Program-made: the position numbers and the translations under genes
Source: Hoylesella saccharolytica JCM 17484
Lineage (GTDB): Bacteria; Bacteroidota; Bacteroidia; Bacteroidales; Bacteroidaceae
DNA: 64,000 bases
Direction: 5' to 3'
NCBI RefSeq assembly: GCF_000614205.1
Contig: NZ_BAKN01000007.1
Location: forward strand, 1 to 64,000
Notes under the pieces: model-generated
Told to the model about the DNA's origin: nothing
Database searches by the model: none
Seen by the model: only the letters and a program-made list of their open reading frames with translations
Shown: piece after piece, positions 31,901 to 40,816 of the stretch
How positions within the stretch are numbered: position 1 is the stretch's first letter
Layout: the number at the start of each line of letters is the position of its first letter

Positions 31901-32056
31901 TACCTTTGCAGCATTCAAACACAGGTGTTGTCTATTATGGCTGGGTGACAACGAGATGGTTGAATAAGTAATAATAGGCAGAGTTTCTAAGTCGGCGAGC
32001 AAGTTATAAACTTTTAAAGACGCAGCAACTCAGAAACTCATAAACACAAAAAACAT
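31901..32056 (+). promoter_or_regulatory. promoter and structured leader of the DEAD-box helicase gene
   Basis: The -7 box TACCTTTG is at 31901-31908, followed by a leader of about 145 bases. Near its end GAGTTTCT (31981-31988) can pair with AGAAACTC (32032-32039), extended by AGT/ACT. This places a long stem just ahead of the TTG start. Long structured leaders are common on cold-inducible RNA helicase genes; regulation here is inferred. Confidence 0.5.
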
Positions 32057-33969
32057 TTGAAAACATTTAAAGAATTAGGCGTAAGCGAAGATATTTGCCG
32101 CGCCATTGAAGAGCTGGGGTTCGAACAACCCATGCCCGTTCAAGAAGAAGTAATTCCTTATCTTTTAGGAAACGGAAACGATGTAATTGCTCTGGCACAA
32201 ACGGGGACAGGTAAAACAGCTGCTTACGGCATACCTGTTTTGCAGAAAACAAACCCCGACAACAAGGCCACACAGGCACTTATACTCAGTCCGACACGCG
32301 AACTTTGTCTGCAAATTGCAGACGATTTGACTGACTTTTCTAAGTATATACAAGGGCTACATGTTGCTGCTGTGTACGGTGGGGCATCTATTGAGATGCA
32401 GATACGTCAGCTGCGCAAAGGCGCACAGATAATTGTTGCCACGCCGGGACGTCTTATTGACTGATGAAACGCGGTGTGGCCCAACTCGACGAGGTAAATA
32501 ATGTGGTGCTCGATGAGGCCGATGAGATGCTCAACATGGGTTTTACCGAGAGTATCAATGCTATCTTTGAAGGTGTTCCAACTAACCGTAATACGCTGCT
32601 TTTTTCTGCAACGATGAGTCGCGAGATTGAAAAGATTGCCCGAAATTATCTGAACAATCATAAGGAAATTGTCGTTGGAAGTCGTAACGAGGGTGCCGAG
32701 AAGGTGAATCACATCTATTATCTGGTGAATGCAAAAGATAAATACCCGGCGCTGAAACGATTGGTCGACTTTTATCCGCGCATCTTTGCAATTATCTTTT
32801 GTCGTACAAAGCTTGAAACACAAGAAATTGCTGACAAGCTGATACGTGATGGATACAATGCCGAAGCATTGCATGGCGACCTCAGTCAGCAACAACGTGA
32901 CCTCACCATGCAGAAGTTTCGTAATCACAATGTTCAGTTTCTGGTGGCCACAGATGTAGCTGCGAGGGGCTTGGATGTAGACGATTTGACGCATGTTATC
33001 AACTATGGACTGCCCGACGATATTGAAAGCTACACCCATCGCAGCGGTCGCACAGGGCGTGCAGGGAAAAAAGGCACATCAATTGCTATTATTCACATTC
33101 GCGAACGCTCAAAGGTAAAGGCCATAGAGAAGATTATCAAGAAAGAATTTGTTGACGGAACACTGCCCACTGCAAAAGAAATATGCACCAAACAGCTGTA
33201 TAAAGCAATGGACGAGATACTGAAAGTGGACGTGAACGAAGAGGATATTGCACCTTTTCTCCAAGAAATCAACCGCCATTTTGAGTATATAGACAAAGAA
33301 GATCTTATCAAAAAGATTGTTAGTATGACGTTTGGCCGCTTCTTAGACTATTATGCCAACGCCCCGGAAATAGAAAAGCCGTCTGCCAAACGCGGTGACC
33401 GGGGGAGCGAAAGGGCTGAATATGGTGGTAGAAACGGAAGAAACAAACGCTCGGAACGTAGCGCAAGGGGGGCGCGAAAGGCGGAATCGGGTTACCGCCG
33501 ACTGTTTATCAATCTTGGAAAAGACGATGGATTTTATCCCGGAGAAGTGATGCAGTTTCTCAATCGGCATGTACATGGCCGCCAAGAGGTAGGACATATC
33601 GACCTGCTGGGCAAGTTTTCGTACATCGAAGTGCCTGAAGGCGATGCACAAAAGGTGATGCGTGCCATCGACGGAACTACTTACAAGGGGCGCGATGTGC
33701 GTTGCAACGACGCCGAAGAGCAGGGTCACGGGCGTAGTGCCGGTGGTAAAACGAGCAGCAGAAAGGCTGCACGCGGTGCAGGTTCTAAGAGCCATCGCTT
33801 TGCCGATGATGCTCCGCGGCGCGGCCGACGCACACAGCATAACCTCGTAGAGGATAACGAAACGGGCGACTGGCGTCAGTTTTTTCAACATAATACGCCT
33901 AAATTAAAAGGTGAAGAACCTGACTTTTCGGAAGAGGGATGGGCGCGAAGACGACCTAAAAAGAAATAA
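32057..33969 (+). CDS. DEAD-box RNA helicase with DbpA-type RNA-binding domain, frame broken near 32461
   Basis: ATP-dependent RNA helicase of about 637 residues once repaired, probably acting in ribosome assembly or RNA turnover. The motifs are Q, I (AQTGTGKT), Ia (PTREL), Ib (TPGRLID), II (VVLDEADEM), III (SAT), V (ATDVAARGLDVDD) and VI (HRSGRTGRAGKKG). A DbpA/CsdA RNA-binding domain follows (YRRLFINLGKDDGFYPGEV), then a basic tail. A stop interrupts it right after GRLID. Adding one C at 32461 (GACCTGATG) restores IDLMKRGVAQLDEV. The start is TTG at 32057, supported by MKTFKELGVSE matching homologues; there is no in-frame ATG. Confidence 0.92.
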
Positions 33970-34093
33970 AGCATTGCTGAAAAGCATTTGCAAGCTAACA
34001 TCTTTTAAAGTGTTATTGTTAAAAGAAACGCTGAAAAGTAGTTGAAAAACTACATTTGTAACTTATTGATAATCAGTTTTGCGCAAGCCATCT

Positions 34094-34169
34094 AACTTTC
34101 TGCGCATCTCGTTCAAACTTTCTGCGCATCTAATTTAAACTTTCTGCGCAGAAAGTTTAAATTAGATGC
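34094..34169. repeat. 22-bp direct repeats merging into a perfect 44-bp palindrome
   Basis: Units beginning AACTTTCTGCGCA start at 34094, 34116 and 34138, exactly 22 bp apart. The last two fuse into a perfect palindrome at 34126-34169 centred on TGCGCA, whose half is GCATCTAATTTAAACTTTCT plus GC. The 402-bp gap between the helicase and the convergent TrmH-type gene holds only this structure. It could act as a terminator or as a protein-binding site. Confidence 0.9.
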
Positions 34170-34371
34170 ATACTCACTTTCTACTGTGTTTAACACGCGT
34201 GTTACGAAGTGTTAACGTACTAAATGCAAACATTGAGATGCAAAGGGGCGAATACCTACTTTATTTAATAGTGCTACCTGTTGGATAAAAGAAATTTTAT
34301 AGTTCTATAAAAGAAGTCTTAGACAGGGCGAGGAGTAAAAGGTAATATGCTGAAAGAAAGTGAAGAGAGGG

Positions 34372-34902
34372 TCAGAACATTAGTTTTCGGGCCAACTCCC
34401 ACACTACAATGCCGGCTGCAACCGATACGTTAAGCGAATGTTTCGTGCCAAACTGAGGTATCTCGATGCATCCGTCGCACAGATCTACCACATTTTGTTG
34501 CACGCCTTTCACCTCGTTTCCCAGCACAACGGCATATTTTTCGCCCTGTTTTACTTTAACATCTTGCAGCGCAACAGCCCCTTCAGCCTGCTCAACGCTG
34601 TATATTGTTACGCCGTCGGCACGCAATTGCGCCACCGCCTCGGCAGCATCTGCAAAGTAAAACCAGTCTACACTATCTTCAGCCCCTAATGCCGTTTTGT
34701 GTATTTCGGCACTTGGTGGCTGCGCAGTGATGCCGCAAAGATACACCGCCTCAATGCGAAAAGCATCGCACGAACGAAATACCGATCCTACATTATGTAG
34801 TGAGCGCACATTGTCGAGCACTACAATAAGAGGCAGCTTGCGAGCTTCCTTAAACTCTTTCACCGTCATTCGGTGCATTTCTATTGTACGAAGTTTACGC
34901 AT
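34372..34902 (-). CDS. TrmH/SpoU-family RNA methyltransferase
   Basis: 176-residue SPOUT-class enzyme that 2'-O-methylates ribose in tRNA or rRNA using SAM. Motif 1 is VLDNVRSLHNVGSVFRSCDA (Asn and catalytic Arg), motif 2 is VVLGNEVKGV, and motif 3 is SLNVSVAAGIVVWEL, which forms the SAM-binding knot. The exact target base is unknown. It is co-directional with the sufE and U32 genes upstream, separated from them by about 100 bp that contain an inverted repeat. Confidence 0.92.
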   Translation of the reverse strand: MRKLRTIEMHRMTVKEFKEARKLPLIVVLDNVRSLHNVGSVFRSCDAFRIEAVYLCGITAQPPSAEIHKTALGAEDSVDWFYFADAAEAVAQLRADGVTIYSVEQAEGAVALQDVKVKQGEKYAVVLGNEVKGVQQNVVDLCDGCIEIPQFGTKHSLNVSVAAGIVVWELARKLMF

Positions 34903-34920
34903 AAGTTAGTTTATTATTGA

Positions 34921-35010
34921 TAATGCACAATTCATCATTCATAAATACAAATTCATAATTACGATTTACACGAAAGAAATTATGAATTATACATGATGAA
35001 TTATGCATTA
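34921..35010. repeat. imperfect inverted repeat between sufE and the TrmH-type gene
   Basis: TAATGCACAATTCATCAT (34921-34938) matches the complement of 34993-35010 at 17 of 18 positions. The right arm overlaps the last codons of sufE. A similar AT-rich motif (GAATTATGAATTAAA) lies near 1886. Confidence 0.7.
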
Positions 35011-35425
35011 AAATACGCTGCTGCATACGCCTTAATCTGCTTTACCATCGACAGCAAACCGTTAGAACGAGTAGGTGAAAGATGATCTTTCAGGCCGATG
35101 GCATCGATGAAATGCAGGTCGGCTTCGGCGATTTCTTTGGGTGAATGACCGCTTAACACGCGGATAAGCAGCGCTATAATGCCTTTGGTTATTAATGCGT
35201 CGCTGTCTGCAGTAAAAACAAGTAGCCCGTCAACAAGGTCGCATTGCAGCCACACCCGGCTTTGACAGCTTCAATCAAATTATTTTCTACCTTATATTTC
35301 TCGGACAATGGCGACAGTTCATTACCCAAATCAATCAACATTTGATACTTATCCATCCAGTCGTCGAAGGCCGAAAACTCCTCAATTACTTCTTCTTGTA
35401 GCTCGTTGATACTTTTTGTTGTCAT
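35001..35425 (-). CDS. sufE: SufE-family cysteine desulfurase activator, frame broken near 35260
   Basis: SufE accepts sulfur from SufS for Fe-S cluster assembly. Repaired, it has about 141 residues, the usual length. The first frame (from 35425) gives MTTKSINELQEEVIEEF, the QMLIDLG motif, then NLIEAV. The rest continues in the -1 frame as RVWLQCDLVDGLLVF and so on to the stop at 35001. Adding one G to GAAGCTGT gives IEGCQSRVWLQ, which restores the active-site Cys motif (GCQS). It overlaps the U32 stop by four bases (ATGA), so the two are coupled. Confidence 0.9.
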
Positions 35426-36672
35426 ACTGTTACTAATTTAAATACCTTGTCGTTGGGCCTTACTTTGTCTGGAACGGGAATGGAAACACGTGTTCCTTTT
35501 GCAGCTTTAGCCACCGGTTGCAGTTCATATCGTATCTCTTTGGCATCAAAATACATCACGCCTGTTGTCGTTCCCGTAATCAGAAGATGGTCGTTCAGTT
35601 CCAGTTCGCTTGCCTCTACGGCAATCTCTGCTACGCCAAGCCGCGAAAAATACTTGATAACCTTGCCCACCAGCACCTTCTTTTCGGTAGCTTTGTTACC
35701 ATATTCTTTGGTCCATTCGCCCATTGTTTGCCCCTGATAATATCCATCCCAGAAGCCTCGATTAAACACTTTAGCAAGTCGTTCGTCCCATTCTGCCTTC
35801 TTCTCTTCGGTAAAACTACCGTTGAGCACACTTGCCAACGCCTCTTTGTAACAGCGCACCACCGTGTAAACATACTCCGGACCGCGTGCCCTGCCCTCTA
35901 TTTTAAACACCCTGACGCCTGCTTGCATCATCCGGTCGATAAACCGAACGGTTTTCAGATCTTTGGGACTCATGATGTATTGGTTATCTATTTCGAGCTG
36001 ATTACCCGTTTCGTTATCCGTAACCGTGTACGAACGGCGACATATTTGCACGCATTCGCCGCGATTGGCAGACCGGTTTGCGTCGTGTAAACTCATGTAA
36101 CATTTGCCGCTTACGGCCATACACAGGGCACCATGACAAAACATTTCAATGCGAATCAACTCACCACGAGGCCCTCTGATGTCTTGTTCTTTTATCTGTC
36201 GGTATATCTCCTCTACCTGATTCATATTCAATTCGCGCGCCAAAACCACCACATCGGCAAACCGAGCATAAAATTTCAACGCATCGATATTTGAGATATT
36301 GAGCTGTGTAGAGAGATGAACCTCAACTCCAACCTCGCTGCAATACATCATCACAGCAACGTCTGAAGCTATTACCGCCGTAATATTCGCTGCTTTTGCA
36401 GCATCGATAATGGTGTGCATCGTGGCGATATCGCCATCGTAAATCACCGTGTTTACAGTCAGATAACTTTTAATACCGTGCACCTTACACGTCTGGGCAA
36501 TGTCGTGCAAATCGTCTATCGTAAAATGGTTGGCCGAATGCGAGCGCATATTCAACTGTCCAATACCGAAGTAAACCGAGTCGGCACCCGCCTGAATTGC
36601 TGCCATCAGACTCTCGCGCGAGCCCACCGGCGCCATTATTTCAAAATCGCTTATTTTCTTATTATCCATCAC
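35422..36672 (-). CDS. U32 family peptidase (TrhP/YegQ-like)
   Basis: 416-residue cytoplasmic protein of peptidase family U32. It starts FEIMAPVGSRESLMAAIQAGADSVYFG. It has the collagenase-like core with FKIEGRARGPEYVYTVV and the conserved cysteines (FCHGALCMAVSGKCYMS, GECVQICRR). The length and the small C-terminal beta domain match the TrhP/YegQ type, which is needed for 5-hydroxyuridine formation at U34 of tRNA, rather than a secreted protease. The promoter box TAACTTTG on the minus strand (36671-36684 region) is only 7 bp from the ATG. It is divergent to the papain-fold lipoprotein and coupled to sufE. Confidence 0.88.
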   Translation of the reverse strand: MMDNKKISDFEIMAPVGSRESLMAAIQAGADSVYFGIGQLNMRSHSANHFTIDDLHDIAQTCKVHGIKSYLTVNTVIYDGDIATMHTIIDAAKAANITAVIASDVAVMMYCSEVGVEVHLSTQLNISNIDALKFYARFADVVVLARELNMNQVEEIYRQIKEQDIRGPRGELIRIEMFCHGALCMAVSGKCYMSLHDANRSANRGECVQICRRSYTVTDNETGNQLEIDNQYIMSPKDLKTVRFIDRMMQAGVRVFKIEGRARGPEYVYTVVRCYKEALASVLNGSFTEEKKAEWDERLAKVFNRGFWDGYYQGQTMGEWTKEYGNKATEKKVLVGKVIKYFSRLGVAEIAVEASELELNDHLLITGTTTGVMYFDAKEIRYELQPVAKAAKGTRVSIPVPDKVRPNDKVFKLVTV

Positions 36673-36711
36673 TTTGCAAAGTTACTCAAAAAATGGTATC
36701 TTTGCCTACAA
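36672..36711. promoter_or_regulatory. divergent promoter giving near-leaderless transcripts both ways
   Basis: Only 38 bp separate two divergent start codons. Plus strand: TATCTTTG at 36697-36704, 6 bp before the ATG at 36711. Minus strand: TAACTTTG 7 bp before the ATG at 36672. Each -7 box is too close to its ATG to leave room for a ribosome-binding site. Confidence 0.65.
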
Positions 36712-37739
36712 TGAATCGATTATTTGTTATCATTACAATGTCGCTGTTGCTAACGGCATGCCACACCCGCAAAACAAAGCAGCAACCCCGTACACACTTC
36801 ACAACCGACGTAATGTTGAAAATTACTCCGGTTAAAAATCAAGGTAAAAGCGCGCTTTGTTGGGCGTATGCCATGTTGGCTACCATCGAAACCGAGCATC
36901 TTATGCGTGGCGATTCGGTTCATCTTTCCGTAGATTATGTTACCCGCTCAATGTTTCGCGAGCAGGCGCAGTGGTACTATCTCACACAAGGCAGCCGAAA
37001 ATTCACACAACGTGGAATGGCCTCCGGGTTGCTGCATCTTATCTCCTCATACGGCCTTTTGGCATACGACACCTATCACGAACCCCTTGTCAACATCCCT
37101 GTTTTAGAGCGCAAATTGGCCCATACCTGCGATATGGCGATAGCTCAACGTGCCGGCTGGATGTCTACCGAGCAACGTATTAGTCACATTTTAGACCAAA
37201 CGTTAGGCTATCTGCCCCGTGCACAGTTTATGTTCAGTGCCCAATATACCCCTCACCAGTTTGCCCGCAGCGTATGCAGAGAGAATGAATATAAGGCCAT
37301 AACCAGTTTTACGCACCATCCTTTCTATACTTCGTTTGTGTTAGAGGTGCCCGATAACATCTATCAAGACACCTTTCTCAACCTCCCCCTCGACAGTATG
37401 ATGTCTGTTATTGAGCGTACCGTGCGTTCAGGTCATCCCGTTTGTTGGGAAGGCGACATTAGCGAACCTGGTTTTTGCTTTGAACAAGGTGTGGCCCAAC
37501 TTAAAAACCAGCCTCATACAATTACGCAAACTCTGCGTCAGCAGGCCTTTGAAACCTTCCGTACTACCGACGACCACTGTATGACTATTGTAGGATTGGC
37601 TCACGATAGTAAAGGAAATAAGTTTTTTATTTGCAAAAACTCGTGGGGAACTGGCAATCCTTTCAACGGTCTGATGTATGTGTCGTACAACTATATCAAA
37701 CTTAAAACCATTGCCATCTGGGTGCCAACACCCCTTTAA
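36711..37739 (+). CDS. papain-fold (C1-like) cysteine protease lipoprotein
   Basis: 342 residues with a lipoprotein signal (MNRLFVIITMSLLLTAC, Cys17). The mature part is a C1-type peptidase of the bleomycin hydrolase/aminopeptidase C type. It has Gln and Cys in VKNQGKSALCWAYAML, His in DDHCMTIVGLAHD and Asn in FICKNSWGTGNPF. The oral-pathogen homologue group acts on peptides in the periplasm or at the outer membrane. The reading frame extends upstream to 36597, but the promoter and signal peptide fix the start at 36711. Confidence 0.88.
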   Translation: MNRLFVIITMSLLLTACHTRKTKQQPRTHFTTDVMLKITPVKNQGKSALCWAYAMLATIETEHLMRGDSVHLSVDYVTRSMFREQAQWYYLTQGSRKFTQRGMASGLLHLISSYGLLAYDTYHEPLVNIPVLERKLAHTCDMAIAQRAGWMSTEQRISHILDQTLGYLPRAQFMFSAQYTPHQFARSVCRENEYKAITSFTHHPFYTSFVLEVPDNIYQDTFLNLPLDSMMSVIERTVRSGHPVCWEGDISEPGFCFEQGVAQLKNQPHTITQTLRQQAFETFRTTDDHCMTIVGLAHDSKGNKFFICKNSWGTGNPFNGLMYVSYNYIKLKTIAIWVPTPL

Positions 37740-37828
37740 TCGCCCTCTTTTCATTCCCTTCTCTTCGTATTATAGGAGGTGGTCAAGCCTTTTTGCAACC
37801 TGCTTACATCAACTTCATTGTTTCCTAT

Positions 37829-38250
37829 CTACTTACAATTTGTTACTTTTGCACTTGTCAAGAAATCGGAAGCAACCTCGCGAGAGTGCCCATCGAAATC
37901 ATTAACTTGTCATCGGCTCATAAAAACGCAAGAATTTTATGATTTGATATATCACTGATAATAAATAAGTTATACGTTTACGAATAGATTTTTGTCATTA
38001 TTTACTCCTCCGAAACGCCCTAAAACTGCGTTTTTCGGGTTGTAAAAACATAGGTTTTGCACGATAAAAGATGATGTTTTGCATCTTAAAAGCTATGCTT
38101 TTGCAATTTAAAACCTATGGTTTGGGAAAATCAGACCTATTTTTTGACCAAATAAACGAAAAATTTTCACTGGATTGAAAAAGTGATTTGTAATGAAAAG
38201 AGAAAGTTACAAGTGTAATAAAAGCTTAAAAAAGTAACAGATTGAAAGTA
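37829..38250 (+). repeat. 420-bp repeat element, copy D
   Basis: Best-defined copy. The left end is CTACTTACAATTTGTTACTT and the right end is AAAAAAGTAACAGATTGAAAG, an imperfect inverted pair. The left domain has GGAAGCAACCTCGCGAGAG and ATATCACTGATAATAAATAA, shared with copy C. The core from 38023 is about seven 22-bp units (AAAGCTATGCTTTTGCAATTTA and variants), followed by TTTTTTGACCAAATAAACGA, shared with all copies. No gene lies in the 37740-38463 gap. Confidence 0.8.
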
Positions 38251-38463
38251 TATCTACAAAGTGATATCATCTTTTTAATTCATCAATAAAATATCTTTGA
38301 TAAGGAATATACCTTTTATAACTCTACGGAATTGCCGGAGAACGAACATTATAAAATCTCTCTCCTGCTTTCATTCATTTCACCGTTGAAAAAAATAAAT
38401 GAAAAAGTTTTGGCGTTCATAAAAAAACGTATACCTTTGCAACGCTTTTCAAATAAAAGCCTT

Positions 38464-38538
38464 GGGCGTTTAGCTCAGCTGGTTTAGAGCATCTGCCTTA
38501 CAAGCAGAGGGTCGGCGGTTCGAATCCGTCAACGCCCA
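38464..38538 (+). tRNA. tRNA-Val (anticodon TAC)
   Basis: Acceptor GGGCGTT/AACGCCC, D arm GCTC/GAGC, anticodon arm TCTGC-CTTACAA-GCAGA and T arm GGCGG-TTCGAAT-CCGTC are all paired. The 3' CCA is not encoded. Confidence 0.97.
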
Positions 38539-38542
38539 CAAC

Positions 38543-38581
38543 AAATCTCCCGTAGTTGTAAAAACTACGGGAGATTTTGTT
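38543..38581 (+). terminator. intrinsic terminator after tRNA-Val
   Basis: AAATCTCCCGTAGTT and AACTACGGGAGATTTT form a long perfect stem with a T tail, five bases past the tRNA. The following 38582-39060 contains no gene. It has a GC-rich block at 38712-38728 that recurs inverted at 55276-55292. Confidence 0.9.
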
Positions 38582-39060
38582 TTCTGTACCCTCATCAGCC
38601 CATCTTGGGCCTAAGTTTGCGCAAATTCGGGATAAGAAATAATGCCCATAGCGCATATTGATTTATTTAAGAATGTGCTTTTTAACCTCTTTCGCGCTAT
38701 CTGCTGAGAGGTACATCCCCTCCTAACCACTACTTTCATAAGGGGAGCTAAAAATAAAAAAGGAATCGAAAAGGGTAAAATACACATCTAAAACAAATAA
38801 ATTCAATCCTTATTCCTTATAATATAGACACACAATATCCCCCTTTTTAGGTATTGTTTGAAAGATAGCAAACTCGTAATTTTGCGTGTCTAATAAAATG
38901 CGGTGTACCCAACGGAAAGCAGATTTCTATGCCCACCGCACTTACACTACATTAAGAAAATAGGAAACTATCGATAAAAAGACGCTCAAAAGGCAATTAG
39001 ATACAGAATAACCAAGGTTATGGTATTAGTTTATTTACAAATTCAAAATCAAAAAACTTT

Positions 39061-40647
39061 ATGAAGAAAGATATATTTTCATCATCCGGTAAGACTTCAT
39101 CGGGTGGAGAAGGCGGACAGCCCATTTACAGACAGGATAACGATACTTTTTTTAATAGGATAACGGTTGAGGTAAACGAGCCCGGTACATTAGAAGAAAA
39201 GTTTAACCATCTCAACTCGAAGGATATGACAGGTATCAGAGTTGTGGGACCTATCGACGATAAAGACTTGGCATTTTTAGCCAAACTATGTTCCGGAAAC
39301 GAGTTAGACAGCCTGCATTCTATCAACTTGCACGATGCCGTTGTGACGCGTATTCCCGACTATTGCTTTGAAGGACTGGCCTATCTCACGCATTTTTATT
39401 TTCCACAAACATTGAAAGCCATCGGTTCTTATGCCTTTGCTTACTGCAATGCACTACAAGAAGCGGTGTTGCCCAATAGTCTGGAAAGTATCGGCGAAAA
39501 GGCTTTTGTGCATCTTCATCTGAAAAAGCTGAACCTCCCGGCATCTGTAACCAACATAGGAGAGGGTGCATTTGCAGGCATAAAAGAACTGCAAGAGGTA
39601 ACCATCGACAAAGCTAACACAGCTTTTCGGTTGGAAGACGGACTTCTGACAGATATAAAGGGAAAGAAACTTTTACAGTGTTTTAACTACAGAAAGGGCG
39701 ATGTACATATCGCCGAGACCATTGAAACCATCGGCACATTGGCTTTCGGTAGGGCACAAGAGATTACCGCTGTGTATATTCCGGCTTCGGTAACCCACAT
39801 CGGCAACGATGCTTTTGCCTCGATGTATGCGCTCGAACGCATTGAGGTAGCTGCCAAAAATACACATTATTGCTCGGTAGATGGGGTGCTATTTGATAAG
39901 CAACAAACGATGCTTATATCTTATCCACCCTCGAAAAAGGCAGACACCTATACCGTTCCGGCAACAGTACGCCGATTGGCAACAGGTGCTTTTCAAGAGG
40001 CAGGTGGACAAAATACGCACACTGCAACAAAAGGAAAAAGTGTGCACGGATTGAAAGAGGTGGTTTTACCCGAAGGTTTGGAAGCTATTGGAGATAACGC
40101 TTTCCTTTTTTCGGGTGTTGAAAAGGTAAACATTCCGTCAACAGTAAGAACATTGGGACACAACTGTTTCTACTACACCGATATTGAAACGATGACCATT
40201 CCGGAAGGTGTGGAACGCTTGGAAGAAGGCACATTCGCTGCGTGTTACTCGCTAAAGAAAGTTGTTTTGCCGTCGACCCTGACCTATATTGGCGCCGGTG
40301 TGTTCGAGCTTTCCGATGCATTGGCACACATCGAAATACATACCGCCATTCCACCGCACTGTGACGCAGAAGCGTTCAGCAAACTGGGGGCTGCGCCCCA
40401 ACTGCATATCGCAGGTGGAGACATTGCCGCTTACAAGGCCGACGCTCATTGGGCAGAGCTTATCAACAAAGGTTCTGCCAGACATTTGGCATCAGGAGCG
40501 CCACTAAAAGATACGAAAGAAAAAGCTCAAAACCTGAAGGGACTGAGCCGATACCAACCCGTTGACCCACGCTTGGCTATTCTTGCAGAGGATTTAAACG
40601 AACTGCGAAGACGCCAAAAACAACACAAGGACAACGCCAAAAAATAA
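39061..40647 (+). CDS. BspA-like leucine-rich repeat protein without signal peptide
   Basis: 528 residues built mainly of BspA-type LRR_5 repeats (FPQTLKAIGSYAFAYCNAL, LPASVTNIGEGAFAGIKEL and so on, about residues 90-470). It is a close paralogue of the next gene over its full repeat region, including the shared segment SINLHDAVVTRIPDYCFEGL. Unlike that gene it opens MKKDIFSSSGKTSSGGEGG, with no signal peptide. It closes with a charged tail (NELRRRQKQHKDNAKK) instead of a T9SS domain. It may be cytoplasmic, or the 5' end may have been remodelled. BspA proteins usually bind fibronectin or fibrinogen. Confidence 0.85.
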   Translation: MKKDIFSSSGKTSSGGEGGQPIYRQDNDTFFNRITVEVNEPGTLEEKFNHLNSKDMTGIRVVGPIDDKDLAFLAKLCSGNELDSLHSINLHDAVVTRIPDYCFEGLAYLTHFYFPQTLKAIGSYAFAYCNALQEAVLPNSLESIGEKAFVHLHLKKLNLPASVTNIGEGAFAGIKELQEVTIDKANTAFRLEDGLLTDIKGKKLLQCFNYRKGDVHIAETIETIGTLAFGRAQEITAVYIPASVTHIGNDAFASMYALERIEVAAKNTHYCSVDGVLFDKQQTMLISYPPSKKADTYTVPATVRRLATGAFQEAGGQNTHTATKGKSVHGLKEVVLPEGLEAIGDNAFLFSGVEKVNIPSTVRTLGHNCFYYTDIETMTIPEGVERLEEGTFAACYSLKKVVLPSTLTYIGAGVFELSDALAHIEIHTAIPPHCDAEAFSKLGAAPQLHIAGGDIAAYKADAHWAELINKGSARHLASGAPLKDTKEKAQNLKGLSRYQPVDPRLAILAEDLNELRRRQKQHKDNAKK

Positions 40648-40816
40648 AAGTAATGAAACAACAATCGTAAATACAACCTGCCGATCGGTTGGCAAGAATA
40701 TCTGTGAAGACTGCTTCTAAAGATCCAAAAATTACAAATGAGGCTGTCGAAACAAGGGTTTTGCCGACTGGTCGACTTATTTCTAATCATTTTAAATCAT
40801 CAAATCTTTACATCAC

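Noticed and set aside
32464..33969. Second half of the DEAD-box gene as an independent helicase-C protein
   Set aside because: It begins mid-domain directly after GRLID, and one added C joins it to the first half.
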